Assembly (NCBI GenBank): GCA_024635995.1
Contig: JAGXHW010000010.1
Location: forward strand, 28,224 to 92,223
Origin: Clostridiaceae bacterium
GTDB lineage: Bacteria; Bacillota; Clostridia; Peptostreptococcales; Tindalliaceae
Length of the DNA: 64,000 nt
Direction of reading: 5' to 3'
The translations under genes and the position numbers were made by a program. Of this stretch, positions 7,930 to 13,891 are shown in pieces (positions within the stretch are counted from its first letter, which is position 1; the number at the start of each line of letters is the position of its first letter). The notes below the pieces were generated by a model. It was not told the DNA's origin. It saw only the letters and a program-made list of their open reading frames with translations, and made no database searches.

Positions 7930-8370
7930 TTACTTAACGCCCATGTTCTCCGCCACTTTTTCAACCAGCTCTCTTCTGTATCTGTAACAGGCTCTTTCGC
8001 TGCAGGGCATCTCTTTGCATATCTTTCTTGTGCTGTAATGCAGCTTGTACTTCAGTATGAACAGTTCTCTGTGCGACTCATTCAGCATGTTAAGGCCTTT
8101 CTCTATGGCTTGTACTACCTTCTCCATATGTAGCACCGAGGCTGTGGAATGCATGCTTATCAGCTGGCAGGCTTTGTTTCCTGTGATATCACTTGTTGAA
8201 TTCTCTGATCTTCTGCCTGTTACATTCCCTTCTGATCCTCCTTCTATGATGTCTGCTCTCAGCTTAACTATTTCTTTCTTGGTAGCTTCGTATAAGTACA
8301 GTTCGTGTTCAACAAATCTAAAGGCGCTTCTGCTTATTTTTTCTCTGTCAACTCTCTCTGATCTATCTAT
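7930..8370 (-). CDS. RinA/ArpU-like late transcription activator with sigma-70 region-4 type HTH
   Basis: About 147 residues. The segment SAFRFVEHELYLYEATKKEI, followed by the region-4-like C-terminus (LNESHRELFILKYKLHYSTRKICKEM and CSERACYRYRRELVEKVA), matches phage RinA-family activators that switch on packaging and structural genes. The coordinates assume initiation at ATA (8370), eight bases after a strong GGGAGG; no ATG, GTG or TTG lies where the family normally begins. The frame is open upstream to a GTG at 8481, but that extension overlaps the previous gene out of frame and looks non-native. The gene ends right before the candidate late promoter. Confidence 0.75.
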   Translation of the reverse strand: MDRSERVDREKISRSAFRFVEHELYLYEATKKEIVKLRADIIEGGSEGNVTGRRSENSTSDITGNKACQLISMHSTASVLHMEKVVQAIEKGLNMLNESHRELFILKYKLHYSTRKICKEMPCSERACYRYRRELVEKVAENMGVK

Positions 8371-8515
8371 GGTGATTACCTCCCTTGGCCTTTTTATTGT
8401 CTTTTTTAACCTCTTGCACCTCTTCCATCTCAAACCCTTGCTTCTCCAACAGCACTTCCGTTTGTTCTGTGTGTGCCTCACACAGTTCCCCTGCGTCCAT
8501 CCATACCATTGACAT
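8363..8515 (-). CDS. small protein of 50 residues upstream of the late activator
   Basis: ATG at 8515 overlaps the stop of the dUTPase-like gene (TAATG), which suggests translational coupling. The product is 50 residues, starts MSMVWMDAGELCEAH, is acidic in the middle and ends KAKGGNHHR. It contains the ribosome-binding site for the RinA-like gene within its last codons. No family is recognised. Confidence 0.5.
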   Translation of the reverse strand: MSMVWMDAGELCEAHTEQTEVLLEKQGFEMEEVQEVKKDNKKAKGGNHHR

Positions 8516-9132
8516 TAATATCCTTCCTCCTGGCGCTCATGGTTTATCCTGTTCTTTTCCAGGTATGCCTTTATGAGATCTCTATAGGTGTACCCATCAT
8601 ACCTTAGTAGTTTGTTGTAGTAGGCAATGAACTGATCCAGTCCGTACCGTGTCATTGTCTGTTCCTCTTCCACTTCTTCTTTGTGTATCATGCCTACCAT
8701 TTCGTAGGTGATGGTGGTGCTTTGTATGGCTCTCATGTATATCTGGTCTGGCCTGTTATCGGCTATTCTGATGTTGTATCCATCGTGTGGGTCCATGATA
8801 CTGCTGTCTGGCCTTATCTTAAGGTCTATGCACAATGACAGGAAGAAGTGAAGCACGTCTGCGTATTCGTGTATAAGCTTCTTTCTGTCTGCCTGTTTGT
8901 CTGACCAAAACTTAAAGCGCTTTGATTCGTTGTATGCTTCTGACATCTCTACCTGCATGGCCACTATCTTTTTCAGCGTTTCTTCTTTTCCGGCTTTTAG
9001 GCCTTTTGTTTTTCTGATGTGATCGTCGAGTACCTTCTGCATCTTTGTGAGGTTGGTTATTGTTTCGTCTGTTATATTGTCAAGTGACTTTTCTATCTGG
9101 TTGGCAATTATGCTTTTCATTGTGTCTGTCAT
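8515..9132 (-). CDS. dimeric dUTPase-like protein (all-alpha NTP pyrophosphatase fold)
   Basis: 205 residues from the ATG at 9132, chosen because AGGAGG lies five bases upstream. The middle has RFKFWSDKQ and EYADVLHFFLSLCIDL, the metal-binding ExxD pattern of the dimeric dUTPase family. The end has YNKLLRYDGYTYRDLIKAY and a KNRINHERQ.. motif, as in that family. Such enzymes hydrolyse dUTP to dUMP and keep uracil out of phage DNA. An N-terminal helical extension of about 50 residues is not typical. It sits directly after ssb in the early operon. Confidence 0.75.
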   Translation of the reverse strand: MTDTMKSIIANQIEKSLDNITDETITNLTKMQKVLDDHIRKTKGLKAGKEETLKKIVAMQVEMSEAYNESKRFKFWSDKQADRKKLIHEYADVLHFFLSLCIDLKIRPDSSIMDPHDGYNIRIADNRPDQIYMRAIQSTTITYEMVGMIHKEEVEEEQTMTRYGLDQFIAYYNKLLRYDGYTYRDLIKAYLEKNRINHERQEEGY

Positions 9133-9142
9133 GGGGGACCTC

Positions 9143-9550
9143 CTAGGATGGTGTGTCTTCATCTTCCATCATCGTCTGAAATTCTTCCAGTTCTACTCTT
9201 TCCTGTTCCTGGTTACTGCCTTTCTGATCCTCTTTCACGTCATTCTTTGTTGATATGAATTCTACGGAGCTGGCCACTACTTCTGTGATGTATCCTTTCG
9301 TTCCGTCTGATTTATCCCAACTTCTGGGCTGTATTTTTCCAACCACTGCTGCTTGGCTGCCTTTTCTCAGGTAATTGGCGCAGTTTTCTGCTTGTTTCTC
9401 CCAAACTACTATGGGAATGAAGTCTGCTGTTTTATCCTGTCCATACCCTCTGTTAATTGCCAGTGTGAATGTTGCAACGGCTTTTCCTGTGCCTGTGTAT
9501 CTTAGTTCCGGGTCTTTGGCCAGTCTTCCGATCAGTGCCACATTGTTCAT
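9143..9550 (-). CDS. ssb: single-stranded DNA-binding protein
   Basis: 135 residues with a full OB fold: MNNVALIGRLAKDPELRYTG at the start, then TFTLAINRG, FIPIVVWEKQAENCANYL and the GSQAAVVGKI strand. It coats single-stranded DNA during phage replication and recombination. The tail is acidic but ends MMEDEDTPS rather than the usual DDDIPF tip that recruits host partners, so protein contacts may differ. The next early gene starts 11 bases after its stop. Confidence 0.95.
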   Translation of the reverse strand: MNNVALIGRLAKDPELRYTGTGKAVATFTLAINRGYGQDKTADFIPIVVWEKQAENCANYLRKGSQAAVVGKIQPRSWDKSDGTKGYITEVVASSVEFISTKNDVKEDQKGSNQEQERVELEEFQTMMEDEDTPS

Positions 9551-9567
9551 TTTCTCATTCCTTCCGG

Positions 9568-9708
9568 TTATTGATTCTTTTTCGCTATCTTTATGAATCC
9601 ATTTTCTTTGGCTATTTTCTCAAGTCTCAATATGGTGTTGGGGCCTATCTTGTTTCCTGTTCCTGACATTGATCTCAGGTGTTTCATAAACTCTTCGACT
9701 GATTTCAT
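9568..9708 (-). CDS. small basic protein, 46 residues
   Basis: ATG at 9708 with GGGTGA about six bases upstream; it ends 18 bases before ssb. The product begins MKSVEEFMKHLRSMSG and ends in a Lys-rich tail. It is predicted helical with a central GTGNKIGPNTI loop. No family is recognised. Its compact spacing in the operon supports it as a real gene. Confidence 0.6.
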   Translation of the reverse strand: MKSVEEFMKHLRSMSGTGNKIGPNTILRLEKIAKENGFIKIAKKNQ

Positions 9709-9749
9709 GTTTTTCACCCTTTCTCAAAATTAACCTCTGCATCCCTGAT

Positions 9750-9824
9750 TCAGTCAAGATTATCTATTAGTGCTAGAATGAACAAACATACCAATGCAAT
9801 TAAAATGTAAACTAAGGTTTGCAA
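9750..9824 (-). CDS. possible 24-residue single-TM microprotein
   Basis: A TTG start at 9824 follows GGGGAGGTACG, a strong ribosome-binding site. The 24-residue product is almost one transmembrane helix (TLVYILIALVCLFILALI). It begins inside the last codons of the Cys-rich gene upstream. The site is clear but the product is very short, so the call is tentative. Confidence 0.45.
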   Translation of the reverse strand: MQTLVYILIALVCLFILALIDNLD

Positions 9825-9982
9825 CGTACCTCCCCTTTTCTGATGCGGTCTAATAGCCTTTGATACCACCTTTTAGGTTTCCACTCACAGCATATTTCTG
9901 TGTACATGAGGTAATAGTTGCCTGTTGAACAGGGTTCTTTCATTATCGGCCGTTTTCTGTATCTGCAGGTATCGCATGTCAT
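9812..9982 (-). CDS. small Cys-rich protein, 56 residues
   Basis: ATG at 9982 overlaps the stop of the upstream gene (ATGA). The product starts MTCDTCRYRKRP and has six cysteines, arranged CxxC near the N-terminus, then C, CC, and a C at the end, suggesting a metal site. Many phage small proteins have such a CDTCRY start. No function is known. Confidence 0.6.
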   Translation of the reverse strand: MTCDTCRYRKRPIMKEPCSTGNYYLMYTEICCEWKPKRWYQRLLDRIRKGEVRCKP

Positions 9983-10305
9983 GTTATTTTTCCATTCCTC
10001 TCATTCCATTTTGCTGCACGATCAATTAATAATTGAAAAATACTTTTCTTGTTTTCTCTTGCTTTATTTCCAAGTCTAGTTTTGTCATGAATGCTTCCTT
10101 TGTGGATTTCTATTCGAACAAAACCTATTCTTTCCGCACACTCATCACAAAGTCTCATTTGAAAACCATTTGATTCACCTGCTTTTCCCTGTGGATGAGG
10201 AACAGATACTTGAACATTGAGCCTTATTGATTGGCTTTCGTATTGATCTTCTGTCATTTCTTTATTGCAGTTGTCACAGTAGCAATTTATGATTGTCTCT
10301 TTCAC
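9979..10305 (-). CDS. zinc-binding phage protein with two CxxC pairs
   Basis: 108 residues from a GTG at 10305, chosen because GGGAGG lies just upstream and the GTG overlaps the preceding TGA. The N-terminus has CDNC (CYCDNCNKEM) and the middle has CDEC (MRLCDECAERIG), likely one zinc site around a small beta domain. A basic helical C-terminus follows (RLGNKARENKKSIFQLL). It sits in a run of coupled small early genes. Function unknown. Confidence 0.65.
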   Translation of the reverse strand: MKETIINCYCDNCNKEMTEDQYESQSIRLNVQVSVPHPQGKAGESNGFQMRLCDECAERIGFVRIEIHKGSIHDKTRLGNKARENKKSIFQLLIDRAAKWNERNGKIT

Positions 10306-10685
10306 TCTATTTCCTCCCATTCCTCCGCTAGCCATTCCGGGTACTCCTGATCTCCTGTATGTGTTTTTTTCTTATGCTTCTTGCACGATGGGTTACTACA
10401 GTACCAGGTATAGTCTTCACCCTGCTTTACCGATGACAGCACAACAACTTTATGACCGCAAGCTCCGCACCGTTTACTAAAAAACCAGCTATTCGGTTTA
10501 TTTTCCACCTGATCAGTGCTTTGCTTCTTAGTTATTAGACTTTTGAAATTATGATCATCCAAATTCATGAGGTTGTAAATGTCATAAAGACCACTATTTG
10601 TCATTATGTGCTTCCAGTACCTGGGCTGTACTTCAACAAATCCATTGCTCTTTAGCATTTCGATTCTCTTATCTCTATTTTTCAT
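10302..10685 (-). CDS. zinc-ribbon phage protein
   Basis: 127 residues from the ATG at 10685, with AGGAAGG upstream. Residues 1-25 resemble the short phage repeat unit RIEMLKSNGFVEVQPRYW. The C-terminal half has CGACGH and a later CSNPSC spaced by about 22 residues, a treble-clef or ribbon-like zinc site. It is coupled to the next gene by a GTGA overlap. Function unknown. Confidence 0.65.
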   Translation of the reverse strand: MKNRDKRIEMLKSNGFVEVQPRYWKHIMTNSGLYDIYNLMNLDDHNFKSLITKKQSTDQVENKPNSWFFSKRCGACGHKVVVLSSVKQGEDYTWYCSNPSCKKHKKKTHTGDQEYPEWLAEEWEEIE

Positions 10686-10711
10686 CTTCTGTCCTTCCTG
10701 GTGGTTATGAC

Positions 10712-10849
10712 TTAAATCCACCCTTTACCATGACACTGCGGACACTTAATGGAATAGGTCCAATCAATACCAGCTACCTTGCATATTAACTTTTCTATCT
10801 TTTTTCTGCCTTTGCAAGTAGGGCAACAATATCTTTTCTTTTCAGGCAT
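10712..10849 (-). CDS. small DnaJ-type zinc finger protein, 45 residues
   Basis: ATG at 10849 (MPEKKRYCC), with GGAAAGGG about 10 bases upstream. It holds CPTCKG and, 26 residues later, CPQCHGKG, the CxxCxG repeat pair seen in the DnaJ cysteine-rich domain and in many small regulators. The whole protein is little more than this zinc site. Function unknown. Confidence 0.6.
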   Translation of the reverse strand: MPEKKRYCCPTCKGRKKIEKLICKVAGIDWTYSIKCPQCHGKGWI

Positions 10850-10867
10850 ACCATAATCACCCTTTCC

Positions 10868-11044
10868 TTACATCCCATCATGGCGGTTATATTTTTTAAA
10901 GTGTCTCTTCAAACCATATCCTTCGATATATACATGCTTAGTTCTAAAGGACCACCCATTCCAGAATGCATAGAGCGACAATATTATTATTAAAATCCCT
11001 ATAAAATATCCTATTGCCTGTAAGATATGATTTATTATTATCAA
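10868..11044 (-). CDS. small membrane protein, 58 residues
   Basis: A TTG start at 11044 follows AAAGGAG about ten bases upstream. The N-terminal half is one transmembrane helix (ILQAIGYFIGILIIILSLYAF); the C-terminal half is basic (GYGLKRHFKKYNRHDG) and probably cytoplasmic. Such small membrane proteins occur in early phage regions and can act on the host envelope or replication. No family is recognised. Confidence 0.5.
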   Translation of the reverse strand: MIIINHILQAIGYFIGILIIILSLYAFWNGWSFRTKHVYIEGYGLKRHFKKYNRHDGM

Positions 11045-11092
11045 GATAGTAATACTCCTTTCGTTTCATTCAGATCATGGCGGTTATGCGTC

Positions 11093-11311
11093 TTAGTGTT
11101 TTCCAAGTCTTTTACTGGCGTATTTCCCTTCCGTACACCAATCTGCTGGTTTTGCAGGAATTCTCTTTTTCCTATAAAACTGGCGACCAAATAGCTTGAA
11201 AAAAGGCACATGGTTTATAAAGGTGTCGCCGGGTTTTGGGTTTCGTGACGAACATTTCTTGTTGTAGATACAGTGTTTGCAATCATAAGCTAAATACACT
11301 ACCCTCATCAT
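11093..11311 (-). CDS. small Cys-rich protein, 72 residues
   Basis: It starts at ATG 11311 or the adjacent ATG at 11308; the AGAAGGG ahead is close to both. The product is basic, with CKHC, a third Cys six residues later and a lone WC near the end, a pattern compatible with a zinc or iron-sulfur site. It is preceded by one copy of the CATAACCGCCA element. Function unknown. Confidence 0.55.
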   Translation of the reverse strand: MMRVVYLAYDCKHCIYNKKCSSRNPKPGDTFINHVPFFKLFGRQFYRKKRIPAKPADWCTEGKYASKRLGKH

Positions 11312-11332
11312 CCCTTCTGGCGGTTATGTGAC

Positions 11333-11599
11333 TTACTTAATTCCTGCTTTAGCCTTAATAGCCTCAATTTCTTTATCTAAATTTTGCTTATATCTTTCAA
11401 GTTCGGCAATCTTTTCATGAGGACTTTTAAGAACCCAATTCTCAGCCCACCACAAATGCTTACCTTGTGATTGCAGTTCTTCCAATTCTTCAGGAGAAAA
11501 CCAAAGATCTTGATAACTGCTGTGAAGCCACAGATTATCTTGTTTTGCTTTCTCAAAAAGAGGTTCCATGCTTTTCATAATTTGACTTTTGCTATCCAT
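11333..11599 (-). CDS. conserved phage protein with Trp-rich core, 88 residues
   Basis: Starts at ATG 11599 with GAAGGAGGG five bases upstream. The middle is rich in Trp: NLWLHSSYQDLWFSPEEL and LWWAENWVL. The C-terminus is a coiled-coil-like helix (IAELERYKQNLDKEIEAIKAK). This looks like a conserved short phage family of unknown role. The in-frame upstream extension lacks a ribosome-binding site and overlaps the next gene, so it was not used. Confidence 0.65.
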   Translation of the reverse strand: MDSKSQIMKSMEPLFEKAKQDNLWLHSSYQDLWFSPEELEELQSQGKHLWWAENWVLKSPHEKIAELERYKQNLDKEIEAIKAKAGIK

Positions 11600-11639
11600 A
11601 CAATCCCTCCTTCGCATCATCCCGATACTGGCGGGTGCT

Positions 11640-11852
11640 TCAAATAATCCATTCTTCGCCATTCCAAATACACGCTTTATAATCTCCATCAATAATGCTT
11701 TCAGAATTTAGGACAACATCTATTGTTTTGCCTCTGGGCATCACGTACAGCACAGCTCCCCCCATATCCAGCTTTAATGTTGTATTATTGGGTGCGACTC
11801 CCGTTATGCTTGCTTTCGAACCTTTCAAGCACTTATCACATTTTTTAGCCAT
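11640..11852 (-). CDS. small protein with N-terminal CxxC, 70 residues
   Basis: Starts at ATG 11852 (MAKKCDKCLKG), with AGGAAGGGG upstream at slightly long spacing. After the CDKC pair the rest is beta-rich (LKLDMGGAVLYVMPRGKTIDVVL) and ends NGEEWII. Probably a small single-domain protein. No family is recognised. Confidence 0.6.
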   Translation of the reverse strand: MAKKCDKCLKGSKASITGVAPNNTTLKLDMGGAVLYVMPRGKTIDVVLNSESIIDGDYKACIWNGEEWII

Positions 11853-11896
11853 TATGTGTTTCCCCTTCCTATTACGCATTTTCCCGATTAAGCGAA

Positions 11897-12154
11897 TTAC
11901 TCAACATCGTATTTTAGCTTATTCTCAACCCATGAATTTCTGTATTTGTGTAATTCCATTAAATTTTTAGGACACTTTTCACCCATATACAAATGTGCTA
12001 ACGTTGGCAAAGAAAGACATTCCGAAAAATCATGTTCCTTTCCCATAAATTTTTCGCACTTTAGGCACATAGCTTCAACCTTTTGCCTTATTCGATGTTG
12101 CATGTGCAAATTTTCACTCATTCCAACATATTTTTTAGGATGTTTATATTCCAT
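11897..12154 (-). CDS. hypothetical phage protein with central Cys motif
   Basis: The start is taken at ATG 12154, with GAAAGGA eight bases upstream; ATG 12163 is possible but lies directly against the same motif. The product is about 85 residues, begins MEYKHPKKYVGM, has CLKCEKF in the middle and two further cysteines (SECLS, EKCPKN). It may bind a metal ion. Function unknown. Confidence 0.55.
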   Translation of the reverse strand: MEYKHPKKYVGMSENLHMQHRIRQKVEAMCLKCEKFMGKEHDFSECLSLPTLAHLYMGEKCPKNLMELHKYRNSWVENKLKYDVE

Positions 12155-12173
12155 TTTGTTCATCCTTTCTGCC

Positions 12174-12461
12174 TTATACTGCACAATCATCTTCAATCCT
12201 TTGCCTATTAAGATACACCTTCTCAAATTCTTCACGTATTACTGCATGTTTGGGCTTAAAAGTCATTCTTGGTATGTCAAAAGTGAGTGGCATCCCATTG
12301 TGTGTCATAACAACTTTTACTTCATATGTTCCTGGCCTGTTTGAATAGCACGTAATATTTGTCACATCATAACTCACTTCATTAACCGGAACCTTGAATT
12401 TTGGTAAGCCAATGTTCATTATTCTTTTGGCGAAATATTTTACTTTTTGACTCCACTTCAT
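12174..12461 (-). CDS. hypothetical phage protein, 95 residues
   Basis: ATG at 12461 with AGGGGTG six bases upstream. The N-terminus is basic and helical (KWSQKVKYFAKRIMNIG), followed by a beta-rich part (YEVKVVMTHNGMPLTFDI) and a short helix. No motif allows a functional call. The spacing to both neighbours fits the operon. Confidence 0.55.
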   Translation of the reverse strand: MKWSQKVKYFAKRIMNIGLPKFKVPVNEVSYDVTNITCYSNRPGTYEVKVVMTHNGMPLTFDIPRMTFKPKHAVIREEFEKVYLNRQRIEDDCAV

Positions 12462-12492
12462 TTTTTCACCCCTTATGTTTTTTAAGTTTTTA

Positions 12493-13281
12493 TTAGACTC
12501 CTTCCCACGGAAACTCCTGTCTAAAATCCTCTTCCATCAAATTTCTGAGTGACTCTTTCATGAAAATTGGCACTTTTCTTTCCTGACACTGGCTTACAAT
12601 TTCCTCTATCCAGTGCTTTTCTGGCTTTACTTTTCCTTTTCGGTTTCCTGTTTCTGCTCCAACGATCACCCAGTCTGGCATTTTACCATTTTCAAGTTTT
12701 CCGAATGGGGCCATGATTGGTTCGATACTTACGAATGTTTTGTATGGTGTGTCCTTCACCCATACGAATTCATCTGATGGCCTGGTGATTGTGGTCCCGA
12801 ACCAGTAATTTTCTTTCCAAGGGAATTTTTTATACTTGTATAAGTTCAGGTATCTCTTTGGGTTCTTGGTTAAGAACATGTATCTGTGGTGAGGTGCTTC
12901 ATCACATGCTTTGAATACTTCTTTTATCCATCCGTCCGGAACCCACTCTCCAAACAGGTCCGCCATGCTGCATACGAATATATTCTGTGGTTTATTTATG
13001 TTTTTAGGATGAGTGAGCCGGTATCTATGGAGTGTTGGTTCAAACTTAAACGGAAAAGGCTCTTTTTTTCCTTGCTTATCATAGGGCTTATCTAAGCAGT
13101 GAAGTAATCCTATGCCATTCGGAATATCGTCCGAAAATGCTACGGGTCTATTTTCAGGCAGAAAACCCCAGTTGCTAAACCTTGTGGCAATCTTTCTGGC
13201 ATAACAGTAATGGCAATCATGCAGACATCCTGTCACTGGGTTCCAGGTTATGTCGGCCCAGTCTATCTTTGTTTTGTTCAT
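12493..13281 (-). CDS. DUF5131 (phage Gp37/Gp68) radical-SAM-like protein
   Basis: 262 residues. The start MNKTKIDWADITWNPVTGC and the cluster C19-x3-C23-x2-C26 (CLHDCHYCYARK) match the DUF5131 family, which is related to radical SAM enzymes and common in phages. Conserved later stretches are VCSMADLFGEWVPDGWI, YMFLTKNPKRY and WVIVGAETGNRKGK. The reaction is unknown to me; a role in nucleotide or DNA modification is only a guess. It is coupled to the small gene upstream by ATGA overlap. Confidence 0.85.
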   Translation of the reverse strand: MNKTKIDWADITWNPVTGCLHDCHYCYARKIATRFSNWGFLPENRPVAFSDDIPNGIGLLHCLDKPYDKQGKKEPFPFKFEPTLHRYRLTHPKNINKPQNIFVCSMADLFGEWVPDGWIKEVFKACDEAPHHRYMFLTKNPKRYLNLYKYKKFPWKENYWFGTTITRPSDEFVWVKDTPYKTFVSIEPIMAPFGKLENGKMPDWVIVGAETGNRKGKVKPEKHWIEEIVSQCQERKVPIFMKESLRNLMEEDFRQEFPWEGV

Positions 13282-13460
13282 TTTCGCACCTCTTTCATTT
13301 CAGGGTTCATTATGACCATGACCCATGCATTAGTGAGTTGTACTATTTCATAGTGCTGACCACATTCGCATTGATATGGCTCCCGTTTTTTTGATGTAGG
13401 TGTGTGTAAATACTGTTTGTTGCATACGCAGCATTGGAAATCTACCTTTGCTTCGTTCAT
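13278..13460 (-). CDS. small zinc-finger-like protein, 60 residues
   Basis: ATG at 13460 with GGAAGAGGTG upstream. It has CCVC and later CECG pairs about 20 residues apart, a short zinc ribbon, and ends in a Glu/Lys tail. Its stop overlaps the DUF5131 gene start and its start overlaps the preceding gene's stop, so the three are probably translated together. Confidence 0.6.
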   Translation of the reverse strand: MNEAKVDFQCCVCNKQYLHTPTSKKREPYQCECGQHYEIVQLTNAWVMVIMNPEMKEVRK

Positions 13461-13768
13461 TTCTGCACCTCTTCCAGCAAATCTTTTCCAATGATGTCCG
13501 GGGATCCCAGGTGTCCGCCCTCTCTTTCACCTATCAGGCCCTGGCGTGACAGGTGCATGCACATGATCCACACTTCATCCATGGTGTTTTCCAACTTGTC
13601 TTTTGGTCGAAGGTACCTGGCCATATCTTTCAATGGAAAACCAGATTTCCACATCATGGCCACTTTGTCCAATTCCTGTTTTGTGGCTGCAAGGTTCAGG
13701 TCATCACACAGCGGTATCATTTCTTCTTTTGGCCATCGGTTCTGTACGTCCAGCATTGTGCATGCCAT
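13457..13768 (-). CDS. hypothetical helical phage protein, 103 residues
   Basis: ATG at 13768 overlaps the stop of the 37-residue gene upstream (TAATG). The product is mostly helical; the segment ELDKVAMMWKSGFPLKDMARYL could be a helix-turn-helix-like unit. The C-terminus is polar. No family is recognised. Confidence 0.6.
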   Translation of the reverse strand: MACTMLDVQNRWPKEEMIPLCDDLNLAATKQELDKVAMMWKSGFPLKDMARYLRPKDKLENTMDEVWIMCMHLSRQGLIGEREGGHLGSPDIIGKDLLEEVQK

Positions 13769-13881
13769 TAGGCCTCACCTACTTCTTTGGCCATTCGCTT
13801 GAACTTTTGGCGTGTGTTGTTCCAATCTCTGTTTTTGTACAGCCATTTGATGCATCTTAGGTAATATTTCAGCTTTTTCAT
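13768..13881 (-). CDS. 37-residue basic microprotein
   Basis: ATG at 13881 with a strong AGGAGGG six bases upstream. It encodes MKKLKYYLRCIKWLYKNRDW and a further basic stretch, and ends at a TAATG overlap with the next gene. It is rich in aromatic and basic residues, predicted helical. The strong start signal and coupling make it likely to be translated. Confidence 0.55.
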   Translation of the reverse strand: MKKLKYYLRCIKWLYKNRDWNNTRQKFKRMAKEVGEA

Positions 13882-13891
13882 GGCTTCCCTC

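Larger units (their letters stand above)
10694..11637 (-). repeat. recurrent intergenic element CATAACCGCCA in successive gene junctions
   Basis: On the minus strand the core CATAACCGCCA, or a one- or two-base variant, occurs at 10699-10709 (CATAACCACCA), 10881-10890, 11078-11088 and 11318-11328, with a shorter relative CCGCCA at about 11629-11637. Each copy lies in the junction just before the next small gene, ahead of the ribosome-binding site. The copies are seen directly; their role is unknown. Confidence 0.55.

Noticed and set aside
13348..13530. Minus-strand 60-codon frame overlapping two small phage genes
   Set aside because: It is in a different frame from the coupled zinc-finger gene at 13278-13460 and the gene at 13457-13768, both of which have ribosome-binding sites; this one does not.
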